DNA from: CAYNFQ01 sp964396715
GTDB lineage: Bacteria; Patescibacteriota; Microgenomatia; Daviesbacterales; UBA10151
Length of the DNA stretch: 15,431 nucleotides
Direction of reading: 5' to 3'
Assembly: GCA_964396715.1 (NCBI GenBank)
Contig: CAYNFQ010000020.1
Coordinates: forward strand, 1 to 15,431
The notes under the pieces were generated by a model. The model was not told where the DNA came from, searched no databases, and worked only from the letters and a program-made list of their open reading frames with translations. Position 1 is the stretch's first letter. The number at the start of each line of letters is the position of its first letter. This document shows positions 5,128 to 12,218 of this stretch, in pieces. The translations under genes were made by a program, and so were the position numbers.

Positions 5128-6186
5128 TTATCGTGCAATAATATAGCAGCTGGCCGGGCCTTTGCCCTTTAATTTCAACAAACCCTTATCAGACAAATTT
5201 TTAAGCCTGAGTTGCGCTGTTCTTTTGGCAACGTGTAAAACATCCGCCACATCCAAAGAGGTGATCCTGCCGGTAGTTGTTAGAAAATCCATAATTTTGA
5301 CCTCCGCAGCGTCAAGGAAAATCTGTTCACCTTTTTTGGAGGCTTTCCCAAAACCAATGGACTGAATTTGTTCAAAAACCTTTCTTGCCTCCACCAAAAA
5401 ACCGGTGGTAAAATACTCCAGCCAGCCGGTAAAATCCATATCTTCTTGATAATTTTTCCCCTGGGAACGGTTTTCCGCGTTGTAATATGACATCCTATCG
5501 CGGTTGTAATAATCCTCAAGCACCAGGATTTTTCTAAAATCCCAGCCTGCCTTATACAAAAGAAGCTGGGTGAGAAGCCTTGCCATCCTGCCATTGCCGT
5601 CTGTAAAAGGATGGATGGTGACAAACTGCAAATGCAGTATACCTGCTCGAATAACAGGGTGAGATCCTCCTTTTTGGGAAGTTTTTAACCATTCCAGAAG
5701 CTCACTGACCATTTTGGAAACCATCTTTGCATCAGGGGCTTTAAACCTTAACATTTCCCTTCCGTCTCCCAGATCATCCAAAACATATACATCTGAAGGT
5801 CTGAATTGACCTGACTTTTCCTCATCTACCAACCTGTTGATAACAACTTTATGAAGTTTTAAAATATCAGCAAGACTTAAATCACCTCTACCTTTTGCCA
5901 TCTCCTCAATTAACTTTAAGGCCTTAACGTAGTTTTCAACTTCCAAAATATCCTTTTGCGAAGCCCGCACCTGTTTACCCTCCAGCACCTTTCCCACCTC
6001 AAATTCAGCCAGTTTATTACCCTCAATGGAGGTTGAGGTATGAGCAATCCGCAAGATAGCCTGTCTTCTCAGCTTTGCCTCATTTAAAGGTAAAACCCGC
6101 GATCGTTCCACCGCTGCCTTGATCTCGGCAATTTCGGCAATTCTGGACAGGATGGTGGAGGTGATGACGTAATTCGGTTCAAACAT
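5128..6186 (-). CDS. Fic-domain protein (predicted AMP transferase)
   Basis: A 352-residue Fic protein; this family usually transfers AMP from ATP to protein hydroxyls. The catalytic motif HPFTDGNGRMAR (192-203) is complete, with His192, Asp196, Asn198 and Arg200. The N-terminal TSIEGN (52-57) matches the (S/T)xxxE(G/N) inhibitory helix of self-inhibited class II Fic proteins, with Glu55 as the blocking residue, so no separate antitoxin is needed. The N-terminal helical cap (about 1-95) is typical of the family. The C-terminal 290-352 forms a winged helix-turn-helix (LDVADVLHVAKRTAQLRLKNL), suggesting DNA binding or autoregulation. It is transcribed away from the reductase gene, and its stop lies 14 bp from the insertion-sequence end. 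Confidence 0.95.
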   Translation of the reverse strand: MFEPNYVITSTILSRIAEIAEIKAAVERSRVLPLNEAKLRRQAILRIAHTSTSIEGNKLAEFEVGKVLEGKQVRASQKDILEVENYVKALKLIEEMAKGRGDLSLADILKLHKVVINRLVDEEKSGQFRPSDVYVLDDLGDGREMLRFKAPDAKMVSKMVSELLEWLKTSQKGGSHPVIRAGILHLQFVTIHPFTDGNGRMARLLTQLLLYKAGWDFRKILVLEDYYNRDRMSYYNAENRSQGKNYQEDMDFTGWLEYFTTGFLVEARKVFEQIQSIGFGKASKKGEQIFLDAAEVKIMDFLTTTGRITSLDVADVLHVAKRTAQLRLKNLSDKGLLKLKGKGPASCYIIAR

Positions 6187-6196
6187 AGTTGGACAT

Positions 6197-6209
6197 CACT
6201 ACTATAGTG
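6197..6209. promoter_or_regulatory. Palindrome over the fic promoter
   Basis: CACTA-CTA-TAGTG is a 13-bp palindrome 11 bp upstream of the fic ATG (6186), overlapping a minus-strand TACACT/TATAGT stretch that could be its -10. It is a possible operator, perhaps for the winged-helix domain of Fic itself. The binding claim is inference only. Confidence 0.35.
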
Positions 6210-6250
6210 TACCACAGACCCGCCTAGACTCAACATCTAGTCGAGGCTGG

Positions 6251-6281
6251 TCGCGCAATAATCGCGCAAGATATCGTGCAA
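6251..6281. repeat. Three helically phased TCGYGCAA direct repeats
   Basis: TCGCGCAA (6251-6258), TCGCGCAA (6262-6269) and TCGTGCAA (6274-6281) start 11 and 12 bp apart, about one helical turn. They lie between the divergent fic and reductase genes, 40-70 bp upstream of the latter's ATG. A further TCGTGCAA occurs at the fic 3' end (5131-5138). Confidence 0.5.
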
Positions 6282-6284
6282 TCC

Positions 6285-6314
6285 TTCGATTCTCCCCAAC
6301 CATTAGTATATAAT
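6285..6314 (+). promoter_or_regulatory. Leaderless promoter of the FAD/NAD(P) reductase
   Basis: A perfect TATAAT (6309-6314) ends exactly 6 nt before the ATG at 6321, so the first transcribed base should be at or next to the start codon. The -35 candidate TTCGAT (6285-6290) is weak, with an 18-bp spacer. Confidence 0.65.
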
Positions 6315-6320
6315 AAATTT

Positions 6321-7025
6321 ATGATCGGTAAAATAAGCGACAAAAAAGAGCTTGCCCAGAATACCCTACAGGTGACATTTAAACTTAACCAGCAGGTAGA
6401 CTTTAAGCCCGGTCAGTATATTTTTGTCACGCTGCCACAACTTAAATTTCCCGATGATAGGGGAACAAAAAGAATGTTTTCTATCAATAACGACCCTTCT
6501 GTTATTGATCACATAACAATTACCACCAGACTTTCCGACTCGGGATTTAAAAAAACCTTAAATGAATTACCTTTAGGAACGGATGTGGAACTTGGGCCAA
6601 TTGCCGGAGCGTTTGTATTGCCGGATGAGACTGTCAAACCCCTTGTTTTAATCGCTGGAGGAATAGGAATAACTCCTTTTATGAGCATGTTAAGGCATAT
6701 TGCTAAAGAGAAATTACCATATCAAATTACTCTGATTTACTCCAACAGGAATCAAGCCTCGGCTGCTTATATGGATGAAATTTCTAATTTCCAATTTCTA
6801 ATTTCCAATTTCAAATTAATCCTGACCATGACAGATGATCCAAGCTGGATGGGGGAGAAAAGAAAAATTGACAGCAAGTTTATCAAAGAATACTTTCCGA
6901 ATTTCAATGCTTACCTTTATATGGTGGTGGGGCCTCCGGGGATGGTTTCCGCGCTAGAGAAAGCCCTGCTTGATGCAGGAGTTTTCCCGGAAAATATTAA
7001 AAAAGAAAATTTCACCGGATATTAG
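6321..7025 (+). CDS. FAD/NAD(P)-dependent oxidoreductase of the FNR family
   Basis: A 234-residue ferredoxin-NADP reductase-type flavoprotein that moves electrons between NAD(P)H and a partner. The FAD barrel (about 1-95) contains the GQY of FKPGQYIFV and the flavin-binding RMFSINN. The nucleotide-binding half begins at the glycine-rich AGGIGITPFMSMLRH and continues with VVGPPGMV. It ends ENFTGY, where the family usually has an aromatic residue near the flavin. No iron-sulfur domain is attached, so the partner is unknown. An upstream in-frame start exists at 6276, but ATG 6321 directly follows a TATAAT and fits the domain start. A tandem heptamer repeat lies in frame at 6780-6814. The next gene starts 15 bp downstream with a -10 of its own. 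Confidence 0.9.
   Translation: MIGKISDKKELAQNTLQVTFKLNQQVDFKPGQYIFVTLPQLKFPDDRGTKRMFSINNDPSVIDHITITTRLSDSGFKKTLNELPLGTDVELGPIAGAFVLPDETVKPLVLIAGGIGITPFMSMLRHIAKEKLPYQITLIYSNRNQASAAYMDEISNFQFLISNFKLILTMTDDPSWMGEKRKIDSKFIKEYFPNFNAYLYMVVGPPGMVSALEKALLDAGVFPENIKKENFTGY
6780..6814 (+). repeat. In-frame heptamer tandem repeat inside the reductase gene
   Basis: Five heptamers of the form ATTTCNA follow one another (ATTTCTA, ATTTCCA, ATTTCTA, ATTTCCA, ATTTCAA), equivalent to two and a half 14-bp units. The array encodes the peptide ISNFQFLISNF in a surface region between strands of the NAD-binding half. Similar arrays are familiar from CPR intergenic regions. Confidence 0.8.
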
Positions 7026-7028
7026 TGT

Positions 7029-7034
7029 TACAAT
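7029..7034 (+). promoter_or_regulatory. -10 element of the 7041 membrane gene
   Basis: TACAAT ends exactly 6 nt before the ATG at 7041, the same spacing as for the genes at 6321 and 10986. It starts 4 nt after the reductase stop codon. No convincing -35 is seen and there is no Shine-Dalgarno. Confidence 0.5.
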
Positions 7035-7040
7035 TTTTAC

Positions 7041-8693
7041 ATGTGGGCTAAAATTCTGCTTTTATTTTTCACTTTTTCTTTTTTATTTAAAACAGATTAC
7101 TCCTTTGACCAGGATTTGGGAAGGCATATTAAGTTGGGGGAAATTATTACTCAAACAGGACAAATTCCTAAAACTAATTTATTTTCCTACACCAATGTGA
7201 ATTTTCCCTTTATCAACACCCACTGGTTGTTTGAGGTCTTTGTCTATATTTGGAGTATCACTTGGGGGTTTGAACTGCTTTTGGTTCTTAAAGTAATTAT
7301 TTTTCTGCTGTCTGTTTGGATTATTTTTAAAATCATTCCCCGGAAAAACCTGGTTTTGCTGCTGCCTGTGGGGTTTATTTTCCTGCATGTTTTACGGGAA
7401 CGGTTGGAACTGAGGCCGGAAGTTTTCAGTTTTCTATTTACAGCCTCAACCTATTATATTCTTGAGCAATTTATTAGAGGATCGGCTAAACTTATTTTTC
7501 TTCTGCCTCTCACTCAACTTATCTGGGTGAACACTCACATTTATTTCTTTATGGGCTTAATGTTACAGGTTATTTTTCTAATCCACCTGGCCTACCAACA
7601 ACTACGTTTCCACCTCGGAGGTGGAAAGCTAAAGTTATTGGGAATAATTTTTATACTATCAGTTATTTTAAGTTTACTCAACCCTAACGGATTAGCAGGG
7701 CTTTTATACCCCTTAAACGTGACTGAAAATTACGGCTATAGCATCGTGGAAAATCAGACCATGTTTCTTTTGGAAAGCATCAATTTTAGGGACCCTAATT
7801 TTTTGTTTGTTAAGATATCTTTAGGATTGGTGGTGTTATCGCTGGTCGTGGTTTTCAAAAGAAGGGAATGGGATATAAAAAATATCCTGCTGTCAGTTAG
7901 TGGTCTGGTTTTAGCTTTAATGCATGTGCGTAGCTTCCCATATGTGGTGTTCTTATCTCTTCCAGCTACTCTGCAAAATTTTGGGGCAGTGCCATGGAAT
8001 GGAATAACTAAGACACTCACCTTGATTGTGGGCATTTTACTGCTCCTTGAAAGCTATTTCTATCTTAATGGAGATTATTACCAATACAGGGATGATCAAT
8101 ATAAAGTGGGCTTAGGTTTTGAGGAAAATGTTAAAGGAGCCATGGATTTTGTTTTCGCGCAGGATCTGCCAGAGCCAATCTTTAACAACTTTGATATCGG
8201 CAGTTATATTATCTACAAGGGATATCCTAAATATAAAGTTTTTGCGGACGGCAGGCCTGAAGCATATCCTGCTGATTTTTTCTTAAACACCTATATTCCA
8301 GTTCAGGCTGATTATCAAAAATTTAAGGAGCTGGAACAAAAATGGGATTTTAAAAGTGTAATATTTTCTCATACTGACCAAACTCCCTGGGGGCAAAATT
8401 TTTTAAAAAATATTGTTAAGGATGACGGCTGGAGCTTAATTTTCATAGATGACTTCATGGTTGTATTTGTGAAACAGAATAATTTGGAGAGGCTCAACTT
8501 GACACCTATCAACTTGGCTGAGCTTGATACTAAGAATTATAAATTTGATAATCATGTTTCTTATTTAAAGCTGGGTATATTCCTGCTTAATACTGGAAAT
8601 CAGCTTTCAGCAAACACCTTTTTTGAAAAGGCCTACCAGTTATCTCCCAACAGCCCAATTGTAACAGGGAAAAAAAGCCAATTCTTCTGGTAA
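7041..8693 (+). CDS. GT-C-like polytopic membrane protein with TPR-like tail
   Basis: A 550-residue protein with an N-terminal hydrophobic segment, about ten membrane helices to roughly residue 340, then a soluble C-terminal half. The first external loop holds Asp23-Gln-Asp25 followed by LGRHIKLGEI and, near 59, NTHWLFEV. This arrangement recalls bacterial GT-C glycosyltransferases and oligosaccharyltransferase-like proteins, which use lipid-linked sugars at the outer membrane face. The soluble part contains FNNFDIGSYIIYKGYPKYKV, common in such proteins. Residues about 505-540 (YLKLGIFLLNTGNQLSANTF and following) look like one TPR unit. The end, IVTGKKSQFFW, breaks off in what should be the next repeat and follows a run of seven A, so a 3' truncation or frameshift is possible. 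The substrate is unknown. Confidence 0.65.
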   Translation: MWAKILLLFFTFSFLFKTDYSFDQDLGRHIKLGEIITQTGQIPKTNLFSYTNVNFPFINTHWLFEVFVYIWSITWGFELLLVLKVIIFLLSVWIIFKIIPRKNLVLLLPVGFIFLHVLRERLELRPEVFSFLFTASTYYILEQFIRGSAKLIFLLPLTQLIWVNTHIYFFMGLMLQVIFLIHLAYQQLRFHLGGGKLKLLGIIFILSVILSLLNPNGLAGLLYPLNVTENYGYSIVENQTMFLLESINFRDPNFLFVKISLGLVVLSLVVVFKRREWDIKNILLSVSGLVLALMHVRSFPYVVFLSLPATLQNFGAVPWNGITKTLTLIVGILLLLESYFYLNGDYYQYRDDQYKVGLGFEENVKGAMDFVFAQDLPEPIFNNFDIGSYIIYKGYPKYKVFADGRPEAYPADFFLNTYIPVQADYQKFKELEQKWDFKSVIFSHTDQTPWGQNFLKNIVKDDGWSLIFIDDFMVVFVKQNNLERLNLTPINLAELDTKNYKFDNHVSYLKLGIFLLNTGNQLSANTFFEKAYQLSPNSPIVTGKKSQFFW

Positions 8694-8706
8694 TCCCTGA
8701 AAGATT

Positions 8707-9627
8707 TTAATAGCTTAATGCTTTTTGGGATTTGAGGAAGAAGTAGCCAACTACTACAGCCGTAGTGACAGGAGAAAGCCATGCCGGAATATGGAAACCA
8801 AATGAGTCCAAAAGCATAATTGCCCCCAGACAAAGGATGGAATACATAGCTCCGTTTTTTAAGAAAATATACTTCTTAATACGTTCAATATTGGAGACTG
8901 TCAATTGACGCACCACGATCGCCCCAATACCGTTTCCCAAAAGTATCAGCGGAACAGACAGTGTAAAAGCAAATGCCCCAATCACTCCGTCTATGGAAAA
9001 TGTGGCATCAATCACCTCCAAATAGAAAATTTTGCTCATATCGGACAGCGAGGACTGCCCTTTATGGAGCAGTTTTTCCTCGGCAGCTTTGGCATTTTCC
9101 TTAAACCCGTGAGTAATAAAAAAAGCAGTTGATCCCAAAACAGCCCCGAATGCCATTAAAGGATCTGTTGTGATGGCAAACCAGACAACAACAGCTAAAA
9201 TGATAGAGATGACCGCATAAAACCAGACACCCTGGGACAAAAAAAATCTTTCTCCTCTTAAGCCAAAATTTTTAGGTTCCAAAAAAAGCCAGTGAAAAAA
9301 AAGGAAAATTAAAAAAACTCCTCCGCCGGAAAGCAGGATATGCTTTGAACCCTCAATTGCCTCAATGACCCGCGGATCGCTGCTTAGTGCAGCTGAAAAT
9401 GAACCCATGAAGCCCAAAGAAGGATTAACTGCCCAAACTATGGCCCAGGGTAAAGCGCCCCTAAGCAAAAAAACCGCAATCAGCATGCCCCAAAGCAAAA
9501 ACCACCTTCTGGCCCGCTGACTCATGGTGGACAAAACCTCAGCATTGATAATGGCATTATCGAAAGATGAAACTGTTTCAAAAAGTATGAGCCCGAAAAC
9601 TATTAAAACAATTGATAAAATATCCAC
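8707..9627 (-). CDS. DUF475 / TerC-like integral membrane protein
   Basis: A 306-residue membrane protein with about eight helices. The duplicated signature of the TerC/YkoY superfamily is visible: ETVSSFDNAIIN (17-28) in the first helix, and EVIDATFSIDGVIGAFAF in the second half, each with an acidic residue inside the membrane. Length and the LLLGNGIGAIVVRQLTV-type region fit DUF475. Relatives export metal ions such as manganese, often insert metals for exported enzymes, or confer tellurite resistance; the transported species here is unknown. The start is GTG 9627, just downstream of a -10 that overlaps the promoter of the divergent peptidase gene. It ends 13 bp from the stop of the convergent membrane gene. 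Confidence 0.85.
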   Translation of the reverse strand: MDILSIVLIVFGLILFETVSSFDNAIINAEVLSTMSQRARRWFLLWGMLIAVFLLRGALPWAIVWAVNPSLGFMGSFSAALSSDPRVIEAIEGSKHILLSGGGVFLIFLFFHWLFLEPKNFGLRGERFFLSQGVWFYAVISIILAVVVWFAITTDPLMAFGAVLGSTAFFITHGFKENAKAAEEKLLHKGQSSLSDMSKIFYLEVIDATFSIDGVIGAFAFTLSVPLILLGNGIGAIVVRQLTVSNIERIKKYIFLKNGAMYSILCLGAIMLLDSFGFHIPAWLSPVTTAVVVGYFFLKSQKALSY

Positions 9628-9640
9628 TTGTAATATACTA
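9612..9640. promoter_or_regulatory. Overlapping divergent near-leaderless promoters
   Basis: For the plus-strand peptidase: TTGATA (9612-9617), 16-bp spacer, TATACT (9634-9639), then 8 nt to ATG 9648. For the minus-strand DUF475 gene: TAGTAT (9640-9635) lies 7 nt before GTG 9627. The two -10 elements occupy the same bases, so the polymerases should exclude each other. The plus-strand -35 lies within the first codons of the DUF475 gene. Confidence 0.55.
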
Positions 9641-9647
9641 GTGCATT

Positions 9648-10931
9648 ATGGCAATTTTTAAAAGACTGATCCCGTTGCTGTTAATTTTCCTGCTCGGTGC
9701 AGGGTTTGGCTATTCTCTGTTTGTTAATACAAAAAGCGTTTCAGTTTTCAAAACAGAGGAGAAAAACACCTCCAAAGCATTTTTGTCCGAATCCTACGAT
9801 AAGATCAAAGACAATTTCTGGGATAATTTAACAGATGCTGCTCTGATTGATCTTTTTAGATTATCTGCTGAAAAAAACGGCGCTGGTCCTCTTCCGCCAA
9901 AAATAGAGAACAAAGACAAACTGATTACGGAAATTTTATCTGCTCAAAATAATCTGCCTGCGCATCAGAAAGAAAAATTCCTGCCAAATGTTTTGGGATC
10001 AGTTCTGGCATCCTTAAACCCGGTTGGACGGTCAGGGCTTTATACTACAAAGCAGGAAGAACAGCTGAAAAATACTGTGGAAAATATCAATCCCGAAAAA
10101 GATTTATATAAGGATCTGGGGCTGTCCAGAGCGGCATCGGAATCTGCCATAAAACAGGCATACCTGGAAAAATCTGAAGAGTTAAAAAAACAAAATACGC
10201 CCGAGGCCAAAGCAGAGTTGAAAAGCTTAACTTATGCAAAAGATACTTTAACTGCCAAGGAAACAAAGGAAAGGTATGATGCAAAAGGAATAGAGCCGAC
10301 CATTTTTTCCAAAATAATCCTGCCTTCTGTGTTATATGTTCAGTTTAAAAAATTTTCTCCCGCTTCTTTGGATGAGTTTGTCAAGGTCTTTGAAACATAT
10401 AAAGATAATGCCTCCTTAACCTCCCTAATCTTTGATTTAAGAGGCAACATCGGCGGGGCAATTGATGCTGCGGCCTATTTTTTGGGTTACTTTATCGGTA
10501 AAAACCAATACGCTTTTGATTTTTATAAAAAAGGGGAGTATTTACCTTTTAAAACCCCCACAGAGAAGCTGCCTTCTGTGACCAAATTTAAGCAGATGGT
10601 GGTACTTGTTGATAATAGTACCCAATCATCTGCAGAACTGATGGCAGTGACTTTTAAAAAATATCATGTGGGGGTAGTTTTGGGAATTCCCACCAAAGGC
10701 TGGGGGACAGTGGAAAGAGTTTTTCCCTTGGAAAATCAGATCTCAAAGGAGGAAAAATACTCCATATTTTTGGTCCACTCCATCACCTTAAGAGATGACA
10801 ATCAGCCAATAGAAGGAAGGGGAGTTGAGCCGGATATAAATATTAAAGATCCAAATTGGCAACAAAGCTTGTTTTCCTATTTTAGAAACCCGCAGTTAAT
10901 TAATGCAGTTACCTCAATTTTGCAACTTTAA
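9648..10931 (+). CDS. S41 C-terminal processing peptidase with J-like domain in place of PDZ
   Basis: A 427-residue membrane-anchored or secreted protease. A signal anchor (about 5-25) is followed by the helical N-terminal domain of carboxy-terminal processing proteases (about 45-145, ending in VLASLNP). The S41 core runs from about 225, with DLRGNIGGAIDAA (263-275), a serine in STQSSAEL (Ser327 by alignment with the usual SASASE) and the general-base Lys350 in TKGWGTVE. Between them, where Ctp proteases carry a PDZ domain, residues about 151-213 read as a DnaJ-like fold: DLYKDLGLS, then AIKQAYLEKSEELKK, then LTYAKDTLTAKETKERYDAKG. The HPD tripeptide that stimulates DnaK is absent, so this is a degenerate J-like domain, perhaps for substrate or partner binding. 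It probably acts outside the membrane. Confidence 0.85.
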   Translation: MAIFKRLIPLLLIFLLGAGFGYSLFVNTKSVSVFKTEEKNTSKAFLSESYDKIKDNFWDNLTDAALIDLFRLSAEKNGAGPLPPKIENKDKLITEILSAQNNLPAHQKEKFLPNVLGSVLASLNPVGRSGLYTTKQEEQLKNTVENINPEKDLYKDLGLSRAASESAIKQAYLEKSEELKKQNTPEAKAELKSLTYAKDTLTAKETKERYDAKGIEPTIFSKIILPSVLYVQFKKFSPASLDEFVKVFETYKDNASLTSLIFDLRGNIGGAIDAAAYFLGYFIGKNQYAFDFYKKGEYLPFKTPTEKLPSVTKFKQMVVLVDNSTQSSAELMAVTFKKYHVGVVLGIPTKGWGTVERVFPLENQISKEEKYSIFLVHSITLRDDNQPIEGRGVEPDINIKDPNWQQSLFSYFRNPQLINAVTSILQL

Positions 10932-10951
10932 ACAGTTATTAAGGTTCAGCC

Positions 10952-10979
10952 TTGTCATATCACAATGCTATAGTATAAT
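10952..10979 (+). promoter_or_regulatory. Leaderless promoter of the 10986 gene
   Basis: TTGTCA (10952-10957), a 16-bp spacer and a perfect TATAAT (10974-10979). The hexamer ends exactly 6 nt before ATG 10986, so the transcript should begin at the start codon. Confidence 0.7.
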
Positions 10980-10985
10980 TACCCC

Positions 10986-11516
10986 ATGAGTGAAAGAAGA
11001 TTTACTACTATGCCGCCTCATAGCTTAATGCCGTCTAGTATACCCCCTGATATTAGGGCAGGCAGGAGGCCAAGAGAAGCTCAGATCAGACAATCAGCAG
11101 ATGATCCTTATGGGGCCGCTGGTTTTCATGGTGATGGATTAAAACACGTAGTGAAAAAGCCCTTAAGAGTAAATGGCGGATCGGCATTTGTTAATGAATA
11201 CATTGACTGTGTTGATGTTATACCTGGGGAGCCATTATTTGTTATTGCGCAGTTAAAAAGGCTCACTATCGAAGAAGGCTTTGTTCGCCAGTCTGCTAAG
11301 ACACCACCGACAGACCTTCTGGTTTTTACAGCCAAAGCAAGAATTGGTTTAAATCAGGCAGGATCTTGTACGGTTTCAGCTGACGTTAAACAACTTAGAA
11401 TACGAATAGGAGATGCTGGCGGTCGTCTTCGAACGGTAAGTGTAAAGATGCCTCCATATGACCCAAATAAACTTGCTATTGAATACAGAAACAACCTGAT
11501 CATTGTATCTGCTTAA
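10986..11516 (+). CDS. Unrecognised 176-residue protein
   Basis: I do not recognise this protein. It has no signal peptide or membrane helix. The first 55 residues are polar, rich in Pro, Arg and Ser, and probably disordered. From about residue 60 the alternating hydrophobic pattern (EYIDCVDVIP, LFVIAQLKRLTI, LLVFTAKARIGL, CTVSADVKQLRIRIG, LIIVSA) suggests a beta-rich domain. The start is fixed by the TATAAT six bases upstream. It stands alone, following the peptidase gene with its own promoter. Confidence 0.6.
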   Translation: MSERRFTTMPPHSLMPSSIPPDIRAGRRPREAQIRQSADDPYGAAGFHGDGLKHVVKKPLRVNGGSAFVNEYIDCVDVIPGEPLFVIAQLKRLTIEEGFVRQSAKTPPTDLLVFTAKARIGLNQAGSCTVSADVKQLRIRIGDAGGRLRTVSVKMPPYDPNKLAIEYRNNLIIVSA

Positions 11517-11569
11517 ACGGCAGTGGAACTATTCAACTAAACCTCTCATTGACTGGCGCTGCTTAATAC

Positions 11570-11725
11570 ATGTTGGGTTTGCCAACAGAGGTCGGGAATC
11601 ATGAAGTCACTGTAAAGAACCGATATGAGGGAGTGAGCAACGAAGAGCTTCTTATGCAGCTTAAGACCTTAACAGCAAAATACAAAGAAAAAATTAAACA
11701 GTCTGAAGTAGAACCGGATCTTTAG
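11570..11725 (+). CDS. Small unrecognised ORF, possible gene remnant
   Basis: A 51-codon frame from ATG 11570 to TAG 11725. The protein is charged and helical (KNRYEGVSNEELLMQLKTLT then a Lys-rich stretch), a composition that looks coding rather than random. No Shine-Dalgarno or clear promoter is seen, and a stop codon lies two codons upstream. It may be the surviving C-terminal end of a longer gene. It overlaps the 3' end of the convergent DUF2283-like gene by 32 bp. Confidence 0.4.
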   Translation: MLGLPTEVGNHEVTVKNRYEGVSNEELLMQLKTLTAKYKEKIKQSEVEPDL

Positions 11726-11957
11726 GTCTGCCAATAGTTGTTTGAAGCCTCTCAGCGATATTTAGCTCACTAGGAAAAATGCCAATTACTTCAAGGCTGA
11801 TGGGTCTGCCTTCTTTGTCTTTAACAATGACATCATTTCTGTTTGGAGCATCTACCTCCTCAGATGAGTATGCTTTTTTAGGATCATCCCACCAGATATT
11901 AAAGGTATTGGCTATGGGATCAAGATAAACTTTTACTTCTCTTTTTGTTTTGGCCAT
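11694..11957 (-). CDS. DUF2283-like small protein
   Basis: An 87-residue protein. YLDPIANTFNIWW at the N-terminus and the following acidic, beta-rich stretch ending KDKEGRPISLEVIGI match the pattern of DUF2283 (a D-x-x-x-D-x-L-x-I-like first strand, then a terminal strand of the form DxxGxxxxxEI). The family is small, widespread and of unknown function. AAGGAG lies 7 nt upstream of the ATG at 11957. It overlaps the preceding minus-strand gene by 25 bp, so the two are probably cotranscribed. Such neighbours sometimes behave as toxin-antitoxin pairs, but nothing here proves it. Confidence 0.65.
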   Translation of the reverse strand: MAKTKREVKVYLDPIANTFNIWWDDPKKAYSSEEVDAPNRNDVIVKDKEGRPISLEVIGIFPSELNIAERLQTTIGRPKDPVLLQTV

Positions 11958-12121
11958 AATAGCTCTCCTTTTTTCTTATAATCTTTTGTTTGATAAACAG
12001 TGACTAAAAAACCGTCACCGTTTAAAACTTTAACTGCAACGATAAGTATATCATACTTTTGTTTACTGGCTTTCTTACCCTCTAAATCCAATACTGTGAT
12101 CCCTTTTAAATCATAAATCAC
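11933..12121 (-). CDS. Small protein paired with the DUF2283-like gene
   Basis: A 62-residue protein from GTG 12121. The strands KYDILIVAVKVLNG and GFLVTVYQTKDYKK resemble the C-terminal half of small DUF4258-type proteins; the usual N-terminal helices are missing. The frame is open for 29 further codons upstream to a TAG but contains no ATG there, so either the gene is 5'-truncated or it starts at an unusual codon. It overlaps the DUF2283-like gene by 25 bp. The tentative family call rests on pattern only. Confidence 0.45.
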   Translation of the reverse strand: MIYDLKGITVLDLEGKKASKQKYDILIVAVKVLNGDGFLVTVYQTKDYKKKGELLWPKQKEK

Positions 12122-12180
12122 AAGAAAAGCAATAACAAGATAACAAATAAACTCATTTAGCGCAAAACTACATGCCCTTC

Positions 12181-12210
12181 TTGAATATATGGTTATTTTA
12201 TGAATATACT
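12181..12210 (+). promoter_or_regulatory. Near-leaderless promoter of tspO
   Basis: TTGAAT (12181-12186), an 18-bp spacer and TATACT (12205-12210), then 8 nt to GTG 12219. No Shine-Dalgarno is present. Confidence 0.5.
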
Positions 12211-12218
12211 AAATATAA

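Noticed and set aside
5280..5624. 114-residue minus-strand ORF inside the Fic gene
   Set aside because: It is another reading frame of the Fic coding sequence, which carries complete catalytic and inhibitory motifs.
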